A DNA stretch of 64,000 nucleotides from an uncultured Clostridium sp. (lineage in GTDB: Bacteria > Bacillota > Clostridia > Lachnospirales > Lachnospiraceae). The stretch is taken from positions 9,345 through 73,344 of the forward strand of contig UQMJ01000010.1 in NCBI GenBank assembly GCA_900542035.1. Reading direction: 5' to 3'. A model generated the notes under the pieces. That model had not been told where the DNA came from and searched no databases. It worked only from the letters and a program-made list of their open reading frames with translations. Position 1 is the stretch's first letter. Each line of letters starts with the position of its first letter. Below are positions 61,954 to 64,000 of the stretch, piece after piece. Position numbers and translations under genes: made by a program.

Positions 61954-61971
61954 TTGCAAACCTTTGCAAAC
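61954..61971 (+). promoter_or_regulatory. Direct repeat TTGCAAAC pair in the importer leader
   Basis: TTGCAAAC occurs at 61954-61961 and 61964-61971, one helical turn apart, about 90 bases downstream of the predicted transcription start. It is the same motif as in the operator near the GH105 gene and could act as a roadblock or looping site. Confidence 0.55.
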
Positions 61972-62029
61972 AAAAAAGAACCAAGCAGGAACAGATGTAG
62001 AGGAGCAGGAGAAAGAAAGGGAGAAAAAT

Positions 62030-63436
62030 ATGAGAAAGAGTATTAAGAAAATGGCGTCTCTGGTTTTAGCATCTGCCATGGCACTGTCTTTAGCAGCCTG
62101 CGGCAGCAGCGATGACAACGCAGCAACTACTGCGGCAGCAGAGGAAGCAAAGACAGAAGCAGCAGAGACAGAAGCAAGTGCTGAGACTACTGCAGCTGAA
62201 CCGGCCGCAGCAGAAGGACTGACCGTTAATACTACTGACCCGATTACGATTACCATGAGCTGGTGGGGCGGCGACGGCAGACATGAGGCAACTCTGGCAG
62301 CTGTTGAAAAATTCATGGAGAAATATCCAAACATTACCGTTGAGACCCAGTATGCAGCCTGGACCGGATGGGAAGATAAGATGAGCGCTTCTTTCGCAAC
62401 CGGAACTGCTCCTGATGTAAACCAGATTAACTGGAACTGGATTACTTCTTTCAGCTCTGACGGTTCTGCATTTTACGACTTAAACAAAGTATCTGATATT
62501 TTAGATTTAACTCAGTTTTCTGAGACAAACTTAAATGCTTGTACCGTTGCAAACGAGCTGCAGGCAGTTCCAGTTGCCATGACCGGACGTATTTTCTACT
62601 GGAATAAGACCACTTTTGACAAAGCTGGATTAGAGACTCCAAAGTCTTTGGCAGACTTAATGGCAGCAGGCCCTGTATTTAAGGAAAAGCTGGGAGATGA
62701 TTACTATCCTCTGGCTATGAATGAGTATGACAGAACCATCCTGATGGTATTCTATCTGGAATCCAAGTATGGCAAACCATGGGTTGAGAACAACACTCTT
62801 CAGTACAGCGCTGAAGAAATCCAGGACGGCTTAAACTTCATTACTTCTTTAGAGGATGCTCATGTAATCCCAACCATCCAGACCCTGTTAAACGACGGCG
62901 CTGAGTCCTTGGACAAGAACCCGAAGTGGATGGACGGCAGATATGCAGGTATCTTTGAGTGGGATTCTTCCGCTTCCAAATTTGAAGGTGCTTTAAACGA
63001 AGGCGAAGAGTTTGTAGTAGGCGAGGAATTTACCGATATGGGCGATTCCAAGGGCGGTTTCGCAAAGGTTTCCATGTGCTTTGCAATCTCTGAAAACACC
63101 GAGCATCCAGCAGAATGTGCAGCTTTAATCAACTTCCTGTTAAATGAGGAAGAGGGCGTTAAGATTATGGCTTCTGAGCGTGGTATTCCGGCTTCTGCAG
63201 CAGGTTTAAAGGTTTGCCAGGACAACAATCTGCTTAATGAAAAAGTAGCAGAAGCAAACAGCAAGGTATTGGCTCATGTAGAATTCCAGTTAGATCCAAA
63301 GTTTGAGGCAGCAGCATTAAAGAATACAGACGGCGTTTACTACGATGTTATGGCTGGCTTAAGCTACGGAGATTACGATGCAGAAGAAGCTGCTGAGATT
63401 TTAGTAGAAGGCATTGAAGAAGTTTTAAACAAGTAA
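62030..63436 (+). CDS. Sugar ABC transporter binding lipoprotein (CUT1, SBP family 1)
   Basis: A 468-residue extracellular binding protein. Lipobox LAAC gives Cys24, then an Ala/Thr/Glu-rich linker to about residue 65 and a MalE-like fold starting at PITITMSWWGGDGRHE, which resembles the RhiL/LplA/YtcQ-type oligouronide binders. ATG 62030 follows AAAGGGAGAAA; the longer open frame from TTG 61964 lacks a ribosome binding site. It is divergent from the GH105 gene and probably imports an unsaturated rhamnogalacturonan or glycosaminoglycan oligosaccharide. The next gene starts four bases after the stop. Confidence 0.9.
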   Translation: MRKSIKKMASLVLASAMALSLAACGSSDDNAATTAAAEEAKTEAAETEASAETTAAEPAAAEGLTVNTTDPITITMSWWGGDGRHEATLAAVEKFMEKYPNITVETQYAAWTGWEDKMSASFATGTAPDVNQINWNWITSFSSDGSAFYDLNKVSDILDLTQFSETNLNACTVANELQAVPVAMTGRIFYWNKTTFDKAGLETPKSLADLMAAGPVFKEKLGDDYYPLAMNEYDRTILMVFYLESKYGKPWVENNTLQYSAEEIQDGLNFITSLEDAHVIPTIQTLLNDGAESLDKNPKWMDGRYAGIFEWDSSASKFEGALNEGEEFVVGEEFTDMGDSKGGFAKVSMCFAISENTEHPAECAALINFLLNEEEGVKIMASERGIPASAAGLKVCQDNNLLNEKVAEANSKVLAHVEFQLDPKFEAAALKNTDGVYYDVMAGLSYGDYDAEEAAEILVEGIEEVLNK

Positions 63437-63440
63437 AGAT

Positions 63441-63962
63441 ATGAAGAAATTAGACGAAATTCTAAGAGAAAGAGTTTCGGAGAACGGACAAGAGCTGCTG
63501 GCAGAAAGCCGGCAGCTGGGGGAGGCAGAAAACAGCTTTATGCTGGCAGAACGCCTCCCCTTCCGGATGTTCTGTGAGACTGAGTACGGGAACAAAGAAG
63601 GCTATCAGGAGATGATTCGTCAATTCAGACAGGTCAAAGACAATGATTACGACCGGATGATAAAAGGAACCTGTCAGGGAAAAGCGGAAGAAAGCCTGGA
63701 ACTGGCCTATTTTTTTACTGCCTGCGCGGATACCCTGGAAGTAACTTCCATGGAGATTTATGAGCATTACCGTTATCTTGCAGATTTGATGAAAATGACA
63801 GCACGCACGTTAAGAGAAGCTGGATTTTTCCAGGATAATCGAATGGGATGTCTGGGAAAAGAGACGCAGGAGCTGTTTGAAGCAGCGATTTTAAAAGGCT
63901 GTCGGTTAAAGGTGCTGTCAGCAGAAAAGTATGAAACACTCTGTTGCAAAGGAGGAAAATGA
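63441..63962 (+). CDS. Small helical protein of unknown function within the importer operon
   Basis: A 173-residue soluble protein with no signal peptide, membrane segment or motif I can name. It is almost wholly helical, with a Cys-containing C-terminus (GMGCLGKE-like segment near 140 and LCCKGGK at the end). It begins four bases after the binding-protein stop and its own stop overlaps the ribosome binding region of the next gene, so it is strictly part of the importer operon. An accessory enzyme or regulatory role is possible. It has no obvious ribosome binding site of its own. Confidence 0.65.
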   Translation: MKKLDEILRERVSENGQELLAESRQLGEAENSFMLAERLPFRMFCETEYGNKEGYQEMIRQFRQVKDNDYDRMIKGTCQGKAEESLELAYFFTACADTLEVTSMEIYEHYRYLADLMKMTARTLREAGFFQDNRMGCLGKETQELFEAAILKGCRLKVLSAEKYETLCCKGGK

Positions 63963-63964
63963 GT

Positions 63965-64000
63965 ATGTCCACCAATAAGGGCTTAAAGAAGTGGCTGTCA
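63965..64000 (+). CDS. Start of the next gene, probably a sugar ABC permease (partial)
   Basis: Twelve codons from ATG 63965 (MSTNKGLKKWLS) are present. The start is nine bases after AAAGGAGG; an ATG at 63959 is too close to it. The basic start and the operon context suggest a CUT1 permease, but the sequence is too short to be sure. Confidence 0.5.
   Translation, partial: MSTNKGLKKWLS

Noticed and set aside
1..64000. CRISPR arrays, tRNA or rRNA genes, insertion sequences, prophage
   Set aside because: No regularly spaced repeats, tRNA-like cloverleaf sequences, rRNA sequence, transposase or phage structural genes were seen when reading the window; a dedicated search could still find a small element.

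Overview
The window reads as a chromosome segment of an anaerobic, fermentative Clostridia member, most likely a gut-type Lachnospiraceae. The evidence is the gene content: a trimeric NADH-linked [FeFe]-hydrogenase with an extra sensor-type hydrogenase, many YesM/YesN-type two-component systems next to sugar ABC transporters, lipoproteins with AACGSSD-type lipoboxes and Thr/Ala/Glu-rich linkers, a CIRCE-controlled groESL operon, and strong AGGAGG ribosome binding sites. No rRNA, tRNA, CRISPR array or insertion sequence was recognised. Almost every base is in a gene or a short regulatory gap.

Layout. (1) 1-9930: an NMT1-type ABC importer (binding protein, two permeases, two different ATPases) runs into a cytoplasmic sulfatase, a sensor kinase, an AraC-type response regulator and a second cytoplasmic sulfatase. 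This looks like a dedicated uptake, desulfation and sensing locus for a sulfate ester. (2) 10009-11803: an L,D-transpeptidase and, convergent to it, aroE. (3) 11924-21252: response regulator, kinase and extracellular sugar-sensing lipoprotein, then a galactose/glucose-type mglBAC importer, an InlB-repeat membrane protein and a small membrane protein. (4) 21309-29787: two divergent operons. One encodes the hydrogenase HndABCD with an embedded ATP-binding protein. The other encodes a DRTGG protein, an RsbW-like kinase, a sensor-type [FeFe]-hydrogenase, a second DRTGG protein and a PHP phosphoesterase; this is the most interesting candidate signalling system here. (5) 30135-35428: LysR regulator, rRNA methyltransferase, TetR regulator, FucO-type dehydrogenase and an Rpn/YhgA nuclease. 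(6) 35556-38708: NEW3-domain protein plus an ABC-2 exporter. (7) 38789-48861: heparinase II/III-like enzyme with its kinase and regulator, divergent from a CUT1 sugar importer and a discoidin-like protein. (8) 49037-60444: TrkA and a frameshifted TrkH, an acidic LEA-like protein, GroESL, a HAD phosphatase, GuaB, a cupin, a sugar isomerase-like protein and XerD. (9) 60545-64000: a GH105-type hydrolase divergent from another CUT1 importer, with repeated TTGCAA operators between them.

How it fits together: three separate kinase/AraC-regulator pairs each sit beside an import system, and the carbohydrate- or ester-cleaving enzymes (two sulfatases, the heparinase-like enzyme, the GH105 hydrolase) all lack signal peptides. 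The cell therefore appears to import intact ligands and cleave them inside. Neither CUT1 importer has a local ATPase in the window, so a shared MsmX-type ATPase elsewhere is likely. Notable molecular oddities are the mirror-image degeneracy of the two NMT1-importer ATPases (a probable one-site ABC motor), a single-base frameshift that removes the last pore segment of TrkH, and a ribosome binding site that can be masked only in read-through transcripts upstream of the L,D-transpeptidase.
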